DNA from: Mesorhizobium loti
GTDB taxonomy: Bacteria > Pseudomonadota > Alphaproteobacteria > Rhizobiales > Rhizobiaceae
Direction of reading: 5' to 3'
Assembly (NCBI RefSeq): GCF_002858745.1
Contig: NZ_PJRO01000019.1
Span: 1 to 64,000, forward strand
DNA length: 64,000 bases
Positions 42,169-52,017 of the stretch are shown in pieces; the stretch's first letter is position 1, and every line of letters begins with the position of its first letter. The notes under the pieces were generated by a model. The model was not told the origin of the DNA and made no database searches. It was given only the letters and a program-made list of their open reading frames with translations. The position numbers and the translations under genes are program-made.

Positions 42169-43335
42169 TCAGGACGCCGGGGGCGGAGTCGGGCTTGCCG
42201 TTTGGGGGTTTACCGGCATGCCCGGCCCGATCTTCTGAAGATTGCCACTGATGATCTTGTCGTTCTCAGTGATGCCCTTGGTGATGGCGATCAGTTCGCC
42301 TTCGGTCTGGCCGAGTTCGACCAGCCGCATTCCGACCTTGTTGCCTTCGTCGATCACATAGACAAATTTGCCGAGCTGGTTGGAGCCGAGCGCGACCTGC
42401 GGGACAAGCAAGGTGTCCGGCGTCTCGCCGATCTGCAGGCGGATGTTCACATACTGGCCGGGCAGCAGCGAACGATCGTCGTTGGCGATGGTGGCGCGGG
42501 CGATGATAGTCCCGGTCGCAGCATCGATCCTGTTGTCGATGAAGGTGAGTTCGCCCGTGCGCGGCGGGGCTTTGTCACCCGGTACCGTGACTTCGGCCGC
42601 GATCGGTCCGTTGCTTTTTGCCTTCTGGATGAGGGCAAGATCGCCCTCACTCGGCGTAAAGGTGACATAGATCGGGCTGACCTGAACCAGCGTGTTGAGC
42701 TGCGTGCCGCCAACATTGACGAGAGTTCCGACTGCCGCCTGATTACGGCCGAGACGGCCGTCGAAGGGAGCGCGGATCGTCGTGTAGCCAAGATTGATTT
42801 CGGCGGCCTGAATTGCCGACTGGTCCGACGCAAGGGTAGCTTCGCCCTGCTGCACGGTGCTGTTGCGCTGATCGAAACCATCCTTCGACAGGAAGCCGGT
42901 CTTGATCAGATTGTTGCCGCGGGTGAGGCTCGCCTTGGTGTAGTCGAGCGATGCCTGGTTGCGCTGCGCCTGCGCCTTTACCTGGTCGAGTGCAACCTGG
43001 TAGTCGCGTGGGTCGATGCGGTAGAGCGTGTCGCCTTTCTTGACGTCGGCTCCGTCTTCGGCTGCCTGCTCGAGAATATAGCCGGAGACCTTGGCCTGTA
43101 ACGCAATGCTGCGAATGGCCTCGGCGCGCGCGGTGTAGTCGAGAAAGACTGGCAAGGTCTTTTTCACGACCGCGGCGACGGGCACCGGCATGGCCTGCAT
43201 GGCCTGTGCAGGCGCGGCTGCATCTGCCGGCTTGCTGATGAGGCCAGACAGGAAGGCAGGCTCGCCATTGAAATGGACGTAGGTGGCTGCCGCGGCGATC
43301 ACGGCGACGGCTGTGGTGATTTTCCAGGGACGCAT
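42169..43335 (-). CDS. RND efflux pump periplasmic adaptor (membrane fusion protein)
   Basis: This protein of 388 residues is of the AcrA/MexA type and links the inner-membrane pump to an outer-membrane channel. An N-terminal signal or anchor (about 5-22, ITTAVAVIAAAATYV) is followed by a biotinyl-lipoyl-like part (YILEQAAEDGADVKKGDTLYRID), a helical hairpin rich in Gln and Ala, and a beta-barrel region (YTTIRAPFDGRLGRNQAAVG). The ATG at 43335 begins 13 bases after the pump gene; a longer frame upstream would run antisense to pump codons. No outer-membrane channel gene is present nearby. Confidence 0.9.
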   Translation of the reverse strand: MRPWKITTAVAVIAAAATYVHFNGEPAFLSGLISKPADAAAPAQAMQAMPVPVAAVVKKTLPVFLDYTARAEAIRSIALQAKVSGYILEQAAEDGADVKKGDTLYRIDPRDYQVALDQVKAQAQRNQASLDYTKASLTRGNNLIKTGFLSKDGFDQRNSTVQQGEATLASDQSAIQAAEINLGYTTIRAPFDGRLGRNQAAVGTLVNVGGTQLNTLVQVSPIYVTFTPSEGDLALIQKAKSNGPIAAEVTVPGDKAPPRTGELTFIDNRIDAATGTIIARATIANDDRSLLPGQYVNIRLQIGETPDTLLVPQVALGSNQLGKFVYVIDEGNKVGMRLVELGQTEGELIAITKGITENDKIISGNLQKIGPGMPVNPQTASPTPPPAS

Positions 43336-43348
43336 GGAGGGGGCTCCG

Positions 43349-46300
43349 TTATTCTGCCGCCGGAACATGGATAGGCGAGGGCTGCTCGCCACCATGCGGC
43401 GTATGTGTTTCAGGATGTTCGACTTTCGCGTTCCGCTCCCGCCATTGTTCGATGATGGCGTAGAAGACAGGGACGAAGGCAAGCGTCAGGATGGTGGCCG
43501 CGAGCATACCGCCGAACACGGCGGTGCCCAGCGACTGGCGACTGGCCGCGCCAGCCCCCGTAGCCAGCATCAGCGGCACGACGCCGAGGATGAAGGCGAA
43601 GGCGGTCATCAGGATAGGGCGCAGACGCAGACGACCGGCTTCCATCGCCGCTTCCACGATGCTCATGCCCTGTTCGCGCAGGTGCTTGGCGAATTCGACG
43701 ATCAGGATCGCGTTCTTGGCCGCCAGGCCGATCAGCATGACAAAGCCGATCTGCGAATAGACGTCCATCTGCATGCCACGCAGCCAGATGGCAAGCAACG
43801 CACCGAACAAGGCGGTCGGCACCGACAGGATGACCATGAACGGCATCGACCAGCTCTCATATTGCGCCGCAAGGATCAGGAAAACGAAGACGATGGCGAG
43901 CGCGAAGACAAAGATCGCGACAGAACCTGCCTTCAATTCCTGGAAGGTGATGCCGGTCCATTCGAAGGCGAAGTCGTTCGGCAGTGCCGTTGCGGCTGCC
44001 CGTTGCATTGCCTCGATCGCCTGCCCCGAAGAGAAACCGGGCGCGGCGCTACCGTTGATGAGGGCAGAACCGTAGTTGTTGTAGTGCGTCACCGTCTCAG
44101 GGCCGACAATGGATTTCATCGTACCGAGTGTCGACAACGGCACCATCTGACCGGTGTTATTGCGCACATAGAGCTTGCTCAGATCGGCGGCTTCGGCGCG
44201 CGATGCCTTGTCCGCCTGCATGGTGACACGGAAGGTGCGACCGAACATGTTGAAGTCGTTCACATAGAGCGAGCCGAGGTAGATCTGCAGCGTGTTGAAC
44301 ACATCCGGCAGGGCAAGGCCAAGCAGCTTGGCCTTGTTGCGATCGAGGTCGAAGTTGAACTGCGGCGTCGATGTCGAGAATGTGCTGAACAGCGTTTGCG
44401 GGTTGAGTTCAGGCTGCTTGCGGGCTTCTGCGAGCAATGCCTGGGTCGCCTCGTTGACGGCATTGGCGCCGTGGCCAGCCAGATCTTCGACCTGGAATTC
44501 AAAGCCTCCGGTCGTGCCGAGACCCTGGATGGATGGCGGTTCGAATGCCAGCGCCAGCCCATCGGGCATGCCGAACAACTTCGGACGTACGGAATTGACG
44601 ATCTCCGTTGCGCTCAAGCCCGGTCCTTTGCGTTCTTCCCAAGGTTTGAGGATCGCAAACACTGCAGCCGAGTTCGACTGATTGGCAAAGGTCAGGAAAT
44701 TGAAGCCTGCGATCGTGATGGCATATTCGACGCCGGGTGTAGCCAGCACGGTGTCGCGAACTTTCTTTGCAACGGCGTCGGTGCGCTCCAGTGAAGCGCC
44801 GTCGGGCAGTTGCACAATATTGAAGAAGTACCCCTGGTCTTCCACTGGCAGAAAGGCCGACGGGATGCGTGTCGAGACGAGATAAGTCGCGGCAATCAGC
44901 GCGACAAACACGCCCATCATCAACCAGCGCAGCTTGATGAAGCCACGCACCGCCTCCGAATAGGCGTGCGACAGCCAGGTGAAACCGTCGTTGAACCAGC
45001 GATAGAGGAAGAACGTCGACGGCGGACGATGGCGCAGGAAGGCGGCCGACAGGGCGGGCGACAGCGTCAGCGAGTTGAAGGCCGAGATGCCGACAGAGAT
45101 TGCGACGGTCAAGGCGAACTGGTTGTAGAGCTGGCCAGTGACGCCGGGAATAAAGGCGACCGGAATGAACACAGCCATCAGCACTGCCGTGGTCGCAATG
45201 ATCGGGCCTGTGACTTCCTTCATCGCCAGCCGTGCTGCTTCGAGCGGCGGATGGCCGGCTTCGAGCTGGCGTTCGACGTTTTCGACCACGACGATGGCGT
45301 CATCGACGACGAGGCCGATGGCCAGCACCATGCCGAGAAGCGAGAGCATGTTGAGCGAGAAGCCCAGCGCCAGCATCACCACCATGGTGGCGATCAAAGA
45401 CACTGGGATGGCGATGATTGGGATAAGTGTCGTGCGCCAGTTCTGCAGGAAGATGAAAACGACGGCCACGACCAGCACTAGGGCTTCGAGCAAGGTCTTG
45501 ACCACGTCTTCCATGGCAGCCGACACAAACTTGGTCGTGTCATAGAAGATCGTATATTCGATGCCCTTCGGGAAGCGAGCCGACAGCTCCTTCATCTTGG
45601 CTTCGATATTCTTCTTCAGTTCCAGCGCGTTGGAACCCGGCATCTGGAAGGTCGCGATGACAACGGTCGGTTTGTCGTTGGCATAAGTGGACGAATTGTA
45701 GAGCAGCGAGCCCAGTTCGATGCGAGCGACGTCACGCAGGCGCACCAGGGAACCGCTAGCGGAATTGGCACGGACGACGATGTTGCCGAACTCCTTGGGA
45801 TCGGAGAGACGACCGGTGGCATTAACCTGCATTTCGAAGGCTGTGCCCGCCGGCGCAGGCGATTGGCCAATCTTGCCGGCGGCAACCTGAACGTTCTGCT
45901 CGGCGACGGCGTTCTGCACGTCGACGGCGGTGATGCCGAGATTGGCCAGCTTGTCCGGGTCGAGCCAGACGCGCATTGAATAGCGACGCTCGCCGAAGAT
46001 CTGCACATCGCCGACACCGGGAACGCGTTTCAGCGGATCCGCCACCTGCAGATAGGCATAGTTGCTGAGCGCGACCGGATCGACCGAACCGTCTGGTGAG
46101 GTCAGGTTCACGATCAACACGAAGCTCGGATTCTGCTTTTTGACGGTGACACCAGCCTGGTTGACGATGGCTGGAAGTGAGTTTGCAGCCTGCGAGACAC
46201 GGTTCTGCACATCCATTGCTGCGATATCGAGCGGATAGCCGACATCGAAGGTCACTGTGATGCGCGAAGAACCGTCATTCGAGCTGGCCGAGGACATGTA

Positions 46301-46534
46301 AGTCATGCCCTCGACGCCGTTGATCGACTGTTCGAGCGGGGTCGTGACCGTATCGGCGACGACCTGCGAGCTGGCGCCAGGATAGACGGCGCTGACAACG
46401 ACCTGGGGTGGTGCGATGTTGGGGAACTGCGCAACCGGCAAAAGATAATAGGCGATCAGCCCGGCGAGCACCATGATGATGGCGATCGCCGAGGCGAAGA
46501 TCGGTCGCTGGAGAAAGAAATTGACCATGTTCAA
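43349..46534 (-). CDS. RND multidrug efflux pump, HAE1 family (AcrB/MexB type)
   Basis: This inner-membrane proton-driven pump has 1061 residues. It has the N-terminal FFLQRPIFASAIAIIMVLAG, the signature GLVVDDAIVVVENVER with the proton-relay aspartates in TM4, and repeated halves with large periplasmic loops. GLAAKNAILIVEFAKHLREQG in the second half is diagnostic of HAE1 pumps. The ATG overlaps the stop of the 73-residue gene upstream by four bases. A divergent TetR gene and two operators suggest drug- or metabolite-induced expression. Confidence 0.94.
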   Translation of the reverse strand: MNMVNFFLQRPIFASAIAIIMVLAGLIAYYLLPVAQFPNIAPPQVVVSAVYPGASSQVVADTVTTPLEQSINGVEGMTYMSSASSNDGSSRITVTFDVGYPLDIAAMDVQNRVSQAANSLPAIVNQAGVTVKKQNPSFVLIVNLTSPDGSVDPVALSNYAYLQVADPLKRVPGVGDVQIFGERRYSMRVWLDPDKLANLGITAVDVQNAVAEQNVQVAAGKIGQSPAPAGTAFEMQVNATGRLSDPKEFGNIVVRANSASGSLVRLRDVARIELGSLLYNSSTYANDKPTVVIATFQMPGSNALELKKNIEAKMKELSARFPKGIEYTIFYDTTKFVSAAMEDVVKTLLEALVLVVAVVFIFLQNWRTTLIPIIAIPVSLIATMVVMLALGFSLNMLSLLGMVLAIGLVVDDAIVVVENVERQLEAGHPPLEAARLAMKEVTGPIIATTAVLMAVFIPVAFIPGVTGQLYNQFALTVAISVGISAFNSLTLSPALSAAFLRHRPPSTFFLYRWFNDGFTWLSHAYSEAVRGFIKLRWLMMGVFVALIAATYLVSTRIPSAFLPVEDQGYFFNIVQLPDGASLERTDAVAKKVRDTVLATPGVEYAITIAGFNFLTFANQSNSAAVFAILKPWEERKGPGLSATEIVNSVRPKLFGMPDGLALAFEPPSIQGLGTTGGFEFQVEDLAGHGANAVNEATQALLAEARKQPELNPQTLFSTFSTSTPQFNFDLDRNKAKLLGLALPDVFNTLQIYLGSLYVNDFNMFGRTFRVTMQADKASRAEAADLSKLYVRNNTGQMVPLSTLGTMKSIVGPETVTHYNNYGSALINGSAAPGFSSGQAIEAMQRAAATALPNDFAFEWTGITFQELKAGSVAIFVFALAIVFVFLILAAQYESWSMPFMVILSVPTALFGALLAIWLRGMQMDVYSQIGFVMLIGLAAKNAILIVEFAKHLREQGMSIVEAAMEAGRLRLRPILMTAFAFILGVVPLMLATGAGAASRQSLGTAVFGGMLAATILTLAFVPVFYAIIEQWRERNAKVEHPETHTPHGGEQPSPIHVPAAE

Positions 46535-46752
46535 ACGGCTTTTCGGGTAGCGGCAAGCGGATCCTTGGGGAGGAAAGCAGGATCTGCGCTTGGCAAAGAG
46601 GAATGATCGTCAGCTTCGCGCAGTCGCGCGGCGGTGTGGACAAGAAGAGCTTTGAGCGACGCCGGATCGACACGATCGGCTCGCATGACGGCAAGCGTCA
46701 CCGGGTCGTTCAGCAACTGGTCAATGGTCAGGGCCTTTGAATAGAATGCCAT
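46531..46752 (-). CDS. Small protein at head of RND operon, unknown function
   Basis: This protein of 73 residues has no membrane segment. MAFYSKALTIDQLLNDPVTLAVMRADRVDPASLKALL suggests a short helical cytosolic protein. The start ATG lies between the tetR operators and the pump. Its last codons overlap the pump start (ATGA), which implies coupling. I recognise no family. Confidence 0.7.
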   Translation of the reverse strand: MAFYSKALTIDQLLNDPVTLAVMRADRVDPASLKALLVHTAARLREADDHSSLPSADPAFLPKDPLAATRKAV

Positions 46753-46880
46753 CGTTCGTCTCCCGGGTTGGTCCAGGCAATAAAAGAGCGCTCGGCGAAG
46801 GCCGTCTTTTTGGCCTCCACCCTGTTCCATCATCTTGTCCGACTTGGCCTATGGTCGACCTTGACGGAGGGTATTTGAAA

Positions 46881-46898
46881 TGTTACCGCTCGGTAACA
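46881..46898. promoter_or_regulatory. TetR operator 1
   Basis: Perfect 18 bp palindrome with two 8-base arms (TGTTACCG and CGGTAACA) around a CT centre. It lies between the divergent tetR gene and the RND operon and is the likely binding site of the TetR repressor. Confidence 0.8.
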
Positions 46899-46905
46899 GC
46901 CAGAT

Positions 46906-46923
46906 AGTTACTGACCGGTAACA
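46906..46923. promoter_or_regulatory. TetR operator 2
   Basis: An 18-base variant of operator 1 (AGTTACTG then AC then CGGTAACA), with its right arm identical and its left arm changed at two positions. It lies exactly 25 bases further on, 13 bases before the tetR start. The pair suggests cooperative or two-way repression. Confidence 0.75.
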
Positions 46924-46936
46924 CAAACGTCAAGCC

Positions 46937-47563
46937 ATGACCGACCAAATTTTGCAGACTGCTGACAATAGTGATCATAGCGATCGTGTGAGTGCGCGAC
47001 CGCGAGAGCGTATCGTGACCACCGCGCGGGAGATGTTTCACCAGCACGGCGTGCGCGGCGTGGGCATCGAAGCCATCACCGAGGCCGCCGGCACCAACAA
47101 GATGACGCTCTATCGTCATTTTGCTTCCAAGGACGATCTCATCGTCGAGTGTCTGCAGCGCGCTGCCAAGGAATCCTATTTGAAGTGGGATGAGCTGGAG
47201 CAGCAGCATCCCGGTGATCCGAAGGCACAGTTGCGAGCCTGGATCGGGAACGCGGCCGAGTGCATCAGCGGCGACTGGCGCGGTTGCGAGATGGCCAATA
47301 CCGCTGTCGAACTGGCTGATGACGATCATCCGGCGAAGCGGGTGATCGAGGAGGTCAAGAAGAACCACCGCAATTGTCTGGCCAAGCTCTGTGCCCGCGC
47401 TGGCCTTGATCAGCCCGAACTGGCCGCCGATATGCTCGGCCTGCTTTTGGAAGGCGCACGGATCAGCCGCCAAAGCGAGGGGCAGGAAGGCCCCAGCGCT
47501 CGTTTCAAGCGCATGGCTGAGGAAGTGATCGCCACCGTGGGCGGCCTCAGCGACAAGGCCTGA
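46937..47563 (+). CDS. TetR-family transcriptional repressor of the RND pump
   Basis: This protein of 208 residues has an N-terminal TetR helix-turn-helix (about 20-65, FHQHGVRGVGIEAITEAAGTNKMTLYRHF) and a C-terminal ligand-binding domain of the AcrR type. It is divergent from the RND efflux operon, and the 184 bp between the two coding frames holds two matching palindromes, so it very likely represses the pump and itself. The inducer is unknown. Confidence 0.92.
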   Translation: MTDQILQTADNSDHSDRVSARPRERIVTTAREMFHQHGVRGVGIEAITEAAGTNKMTLYRHFASKDDLIVECLQRAAKESYLKWDELEQQHPGDPKAQLRAWIGNAAECISGDWRGCEMANTAVELADDDHPAKRVIEEVKKNHRNCLAKLCARAGLDQPELAADMLGLLLEGARISRQSEGQEGPSARFKRMAEEVIATVGGLSDKA

Positions 47564-47746
47564 TCGGCCAGCAGCCGGCGTTTCCGGCGATATCTCGGAA
47601 CGACGCCAGGGGCTTTCGCCACCGTGCGATACTGAAACCGGTCTGCGCTCCTTGGCCATCTCGCCCTTGTTCCTCTGGCCAATGCTCCTGCTGCAACTGT
47701 GCTGCAGACGTGCTTTTGGCGTGCTCATCAAAAACTCAGGCTTTAC

Positions 47747-47777
47747 GATCTGCTCCTTCCCGTCATGGTAAGGTCAA
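47747..47777 (-). promoter_or_regulatory. Second CueR-like box, minus strand
   Basis: On the minus strand TTGACC (47772-47777) is followed by a 19-base spacer that matches the copA box at 17 of 21 positions (ACCTTACCATGACGGGAAGGA). The -10 (CAGATC) is poor. It would drive a leftward transcript under the same metal regulator as copA. Confidence 0.6.
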
Positions 47778-47838
47778 GTGCCTTTTTTGCAGGCGACAAA
47801 GGCCGCCGCTTCTGCAATGTCACACATCGCGAAGCCCC

Positions 47839-47869
47839 TTGACCTTCCCATGACTGGAAGCTTTATCTC
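47839..47869 (+). promoter_or_regulatory. MerR/CueR-type copper promoter of copA
   Basis: TTGACC (-35, 47839-47844) and TATCTC (-10, 47864-47869) are 19 bases apart, the long spacing typical of MerR-family promoters. The spacer carries the dyad ACCTTCC-CATGACT-GGAAGCT, which closely fits CueR/HmrR operators. No cueR/hmrR gene is in the window. Confidence 0.85.
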
Positions 47870-47902
47870 CCTGAGCAACCACTCAAGAAGAGAGTTGCAG
47901 CC

Positions 47903-50419
47903 ATGAACGCCGTTCCCCCGAAAATGTTCCCTGTCGCCGCGCCGAAGGCTGGCGCAATCTTTCAACTCGGCATCGATGGCATGACCTGCGCCTCCTGTGT
48001 GGGGCGCGTGGAAAAGGCCATCGCGGCAGCACCAGGCGTTGCTTCCGCCAGCGTCAATCTGGCGACGGAGCGTGCCGAGGTGGCTTTTTCAGGCAAGCCC
48101 GATCTCGCTCCGGTGTTGGCTGCAGTGGCAGGTGCTGGCTATCAAGCACGCAGCGAAACGGTCGAGCTCACAATCAAAGGCATGACGTGCGCTTCCTGCG
48201 TGGCACGTATCGAACGCGCGCTGAAGGCGGTGTCTGGTGTTACCAATGCCAGTGTCAACCTTGCGACTGAACGGGCCACGGTGACCATCTTAGCCGGTGC
48301 GGTTGAGCTGTCTTCCCTTGAAGCGGCTGTGCACGGTGCGGGCTATGAAGCACGGTTGATTGTGTCTGAAGCCGCCGACGATCGGAGGGGTGACCATCGC
48401 GCGTCGGAAATCGCTGCCTTGCAACGGGCGCTGGCAATAGCGCTCGCCCTGACCCTGCCGGTGTTCGTGCTGGAGATGGGTTCGCATCTGGTGCCTGCCT
48501 TTCATCACTGGGTGATGGCTACACTGGGTATCTGGAGCTGGCGGTTGCAATTCGTGCTGACCACGCTGGTGCTGTTCGGACCCGGCCTGCGTTTCTTCGC
48601 CAAAGGTGTGCCGGCCTTGCTCAAGGGCGCGCCCGATATGAATGCGCTGGTGGCGCTGGGTGCCGGTGCGGCATGGGTGTATTCGGTCGTCGCGACCTTT
48701 CTGCCGGAAGTACTGCCAACCGGCACCGCTAATGTCTATTACGAAGCCGCGGCCGTCATCGTGACGCTGATCCTGCTCGGCCGTTTTCTCGAAGCCCGTG
48801 CCAAGGGGCGAACCGGCGAAGCGATCAAGAAACTGGTTGGTCTGCAGGCGAAGACGGCGCGCGTTATGCGCGATGGCGTCGCCGTCGAGGTGCCGCTGCA
48901 GGAGGTGCGCTCCGGCGACATCGTGGTGGTGCGGCCCGGAGAAAAGATCGCCGTTGATGGCGAGGTCGTCGAGGGCTCTTCCTTCGTCGACGAGGCTATG
49001 ATCTCCGGCGAACCGGTGCCTGTTGCCAAGGGCATCGGCGCCGAGGTGGTGGGTGGTACCATCAACAAGACCGGCAGTTTCTCGTTTCGTGCGACCAAGG
49101 TGGGTTCTGAAACCCTGCTCGCTCAAATCATCCGCATGGTCGAGACAGCGCAAGGCGCCAAGCTGCCGATCCAGGCATTGGTCGACAAAGTGACGGCCTG
49201 GTTCGTGCCTGCGGTGATTGCCGCAGCTGTCGCCACCTTCGGCGCCTGGTTTTTCTTTGGGCCGGATCCGGCATTGTCCTTTGCCCTGGTCAATGCGGTC
49301 GCGGTGCTGATCATTGCTTGTCCATGTGCGATGGGGCTGGCAACACCGACCTCGATCATGGTCGGCACCGGTCGTGCAGCGGAGATGGGCGTTCTCTTTC
49401 GCAAGGGCGACGCACTGCAGACACTGCGGGATGCTTCCGTAATTGCGCTGGACAAGACCGGCACCTTGACCGTGGGGCGACCTGAACTCACCGACTTCAT
49501 CGTCGCCGATGGTTTCGAGGAAGCAGAGGTGCTAGGCCTCGTCGCTGCCGTCGAAACGCGCTCGGAGCATCCCGTCGCTGAAGCCATCGTCAGGGCTGCG
49601 GAAAAGCGTGACCTGAAGTTGGCAGAAGCCAGCGGCTTCGAAGCCATACCTGGCTTCGGTGCGCGTGCTTGGGTCGGAAATCGTCAGGTGGAAATCGGTG
49701 CCGACCGACTGATGGCGCGACTTGGTCTTGATGTCTCCGCTTTCGCCCCGGTTGTCGAGCGGCTGGCTGGGGAGGGCAAGAGTCCACTCTACGCTGCCAT
49801 CGATGACGAGCTTGCCGCGATTATCGCGGTCGCCGATCCCATCAAGTCGTCAACGCCGGCGGCTATCCAGGCGTTGCATGCGCTCGGCCTGAAGGTCGTG
49901 ATGGTGACCGGCGACAATCGCCACACCGCCAAGGCCATCGCTCGGCAGATCGGCATCGACGAGGTGGCCGCCGAGGTGTTGCCGGATGGCAAGGTCGAGG
50001 CGATCAGGCGGCTGGCCTGTGGTGGCGCCCGGGTCGCCTTCGTGGGTGACGGCATCAACGATGCGCCGGCTTTGGCGGCCGCCGACGTTGGCATCGCTAT
50101 CGGCACGGGCACCGACATCGCCATTGAAAGTGCCGACGTCGTGCTGATGTCTGGGGATCTTGTTGGTGTTGCCAATGCTCTGGCGCTGTCGAAGGCGACC
50201 ATCCGCAATATCCGCCAGAACCTGTTCTGGGCATTCGGCTACAACGTGGCGCTGGTGCCGGTGGCCGCGGGTCTGCTTTATCCGGTCAACGGAACCTTGC
50301 TGTCGCCGATGCTGGCTGCCGGCGCCATGGCCCTGTCGAGTGTTTTCGTGTTGAGTAACGCGCTGCGGCTGAAGCGCTTTCGGGCACCGCTGGCACCGGG
50401 CCGGCGTGTTGTTGCTTGA
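47903..50419 (+). CDS. copA: Copper-exporting P1B-type ATPase
   Basis: This protein of 838 residues exports Cu(I) with ATP. Two N-terminal heavy-metal domains each have GMTCASC (26-32 and 93-99). Next come the membrane CPC motif in IIACPCAMG, the phosphorylation site DKTGT, the HP motif in RSEHPVAEAI, and GDGINDAPAL. The CPC form and the N-terminal domains mark a Cu(I) exporter rather than a Zn/Cd pump. A CueR-type promoter lies upstream. The reading frame ends before a weak hairpin at 50436-50459. Confidence 0.94.
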   Translation: MNAVPPKMFPVAAPKAGAIFQLGIDGMTCASCVGRVEKAIAAAPGVASASVNLATERAEVAFSGKPDLAPVLAAVAGAGYQARSETVELTIKGMTCASCVARIERALKAVSGVTNASVNLATERATVTILAGAVELSSLEAAVHGAGYEARLIVSEAADDRRGDHRASEIAALQRALAIALALTLPVFVLEMGSHLVPAFHHWVMATLGIWSWRLQFVLTTLVLFGPGLRFFAKGVPALLKGAPDMNALVALGAGAAWVYSVVATFLPEVLPTGTANVYYEAAAVIVTLILLGRFLEARAKGRTGEAIKKLVGLQAKTARVMRDGVAVEVPLQEVRSGDIVVVRPGEKIAVDGEVVEGSSFVDEAMISGEPVPVAKGIGAEVVGGTINKTGSFSFRATKVGSETLLAQIIRMVETAQGAKLPIQALVDKVTAWFVPAVIAAAVATFGAWFFFGPDPALSFALVNAVAVLIIACPCAMGLATPTSIMVGTGRAAEMGVLFRKGDALQTLRDASVIALDKTGTLTVGRPELTDFIVADGFEEAEVLGLVAAVETRSEHPVAEAIVRAAEKRDLKLAEASGFEAIPGFGARAWVGNRQVEIGADRLMARLGLDVSAFAPVVERLAGEGKSPLYAAIDDELAAIIAVADPIKSSTPAAIQALHALGLKVVMVTGDNRHTAKAIARQIGIDEVAAEVLPDGKVEAIRRLACGGARVAFVGDGINDAPALAAADVGIAIGTGTDIAIESADVVLMSGDLVGVANALALSKATIRNIRQNLFWAFGYNVALVPVAAGLLYPVNGTLLSPMLAAGAMALSSVFVLSNALRLKRFRAPLAPGRRVVA

Positions 50420-50435
50420 TCCGGACTGTTGATCG

Positions 50436-50459
50436 ATTGGTGGGGTGGTTCCCACCAAT
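50436..50459 (+). terminator. Weak terminator hairpin after copA
   Basis: A 9 bp stem (50436-50444 with 50451-50459) and a six-base loop stand 16 bases after the copA stop. There is no T-run, so strength is doubtful. Confidence 0.45.
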
Positions 50460-50546
50460 TGTCTATGTCAGCTCTGTCCACCGGGCTGGCCCTGTCATTC
50501 ACGCTCCGCTAACAATCAACTGTGCTTGTCAGGCGGATCGAACGTT

Positions 50547-50579
50547 TCGTATCCGTGTGATGACACGTCGCTGATACGA
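50547..50579. promoter_or_regulatory. Nested palindromes upstream of frmA
   Basis: TCGTATC (50547-50553) is perfectly mirrored by GATACGA (50573-50579). Inside it CGTGT (50554-50558) mirrors ACACG (50563-50567). Two dyads in 33 bases, about 120 bases before frmA, look like a regulator site or a leader structure. Function is inferred. Confidence 0.5.
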
Positions 50580-50698
50580 CCGCTTTCGATGAACGGGGGC
50601 TCTAGCTTGAGCTGGGTTCTCCGAGCGGCGGTGTCGTTGGGTGCGACCGAATCCGTTGGGCGCAAGCCCGACCAAAAAGTCTGTTGGAGAGAAGAAGC

Positions 50699-51826
<1,128 letters not shown>

Positions 51827-51883
51827 TCTGCAAGCCATTGTCATGGCCGTTTAAGGCGCCCGGCGCTCACGTCGGGTGCCGCC

Positions 51884-51977
51884 AGAGCGTTTCCGTTTTT
51901 CACGGAAACGCTCTAACTCTTTGTTTTTACGCAATTCCGGACGGAAAGCCGTTACACACTTTTCCTGGAATTGCTCT
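51884..51977 (+). repeat. Double-hairpin repeat element, copy 7
   Basis: Plus-orientation copy between frmA and frmB, ending GGAATTGCTCT without the final AG. Both hairpins are intact. It may adjust the FrmA to FrmB ratio if both are on one transcript. Confidence 0.85.
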
Positions 51978-52017
51978 CGTGTGTTTCCAAGTCCAGATTG
52001 ATGAGAAGACAGGGCCG

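Larger units (their letters stand above)
47564..47902. other. Intergenic region between tetR and copA
   Basis: These 339 bases hold two CueR-like boxes facing away from each other (47747-47777 minus and 47839-47869 plus). I see no convincing gene. A minus-strand open frame from 47731 is mostly antisense to tetR and has no recognisable protein pattern. Confidence 0.6.

Noticed and set aside
46883..47731. A minus-strand open frame placed right after the second CueR-like box
   Set aside because: It would be the natural target of that promoter, but it is almost wholly antisense to tetR, shows no copper-protein motif and lacks a clear ribosome-binding site. Kept only as a possible antisense RNA.
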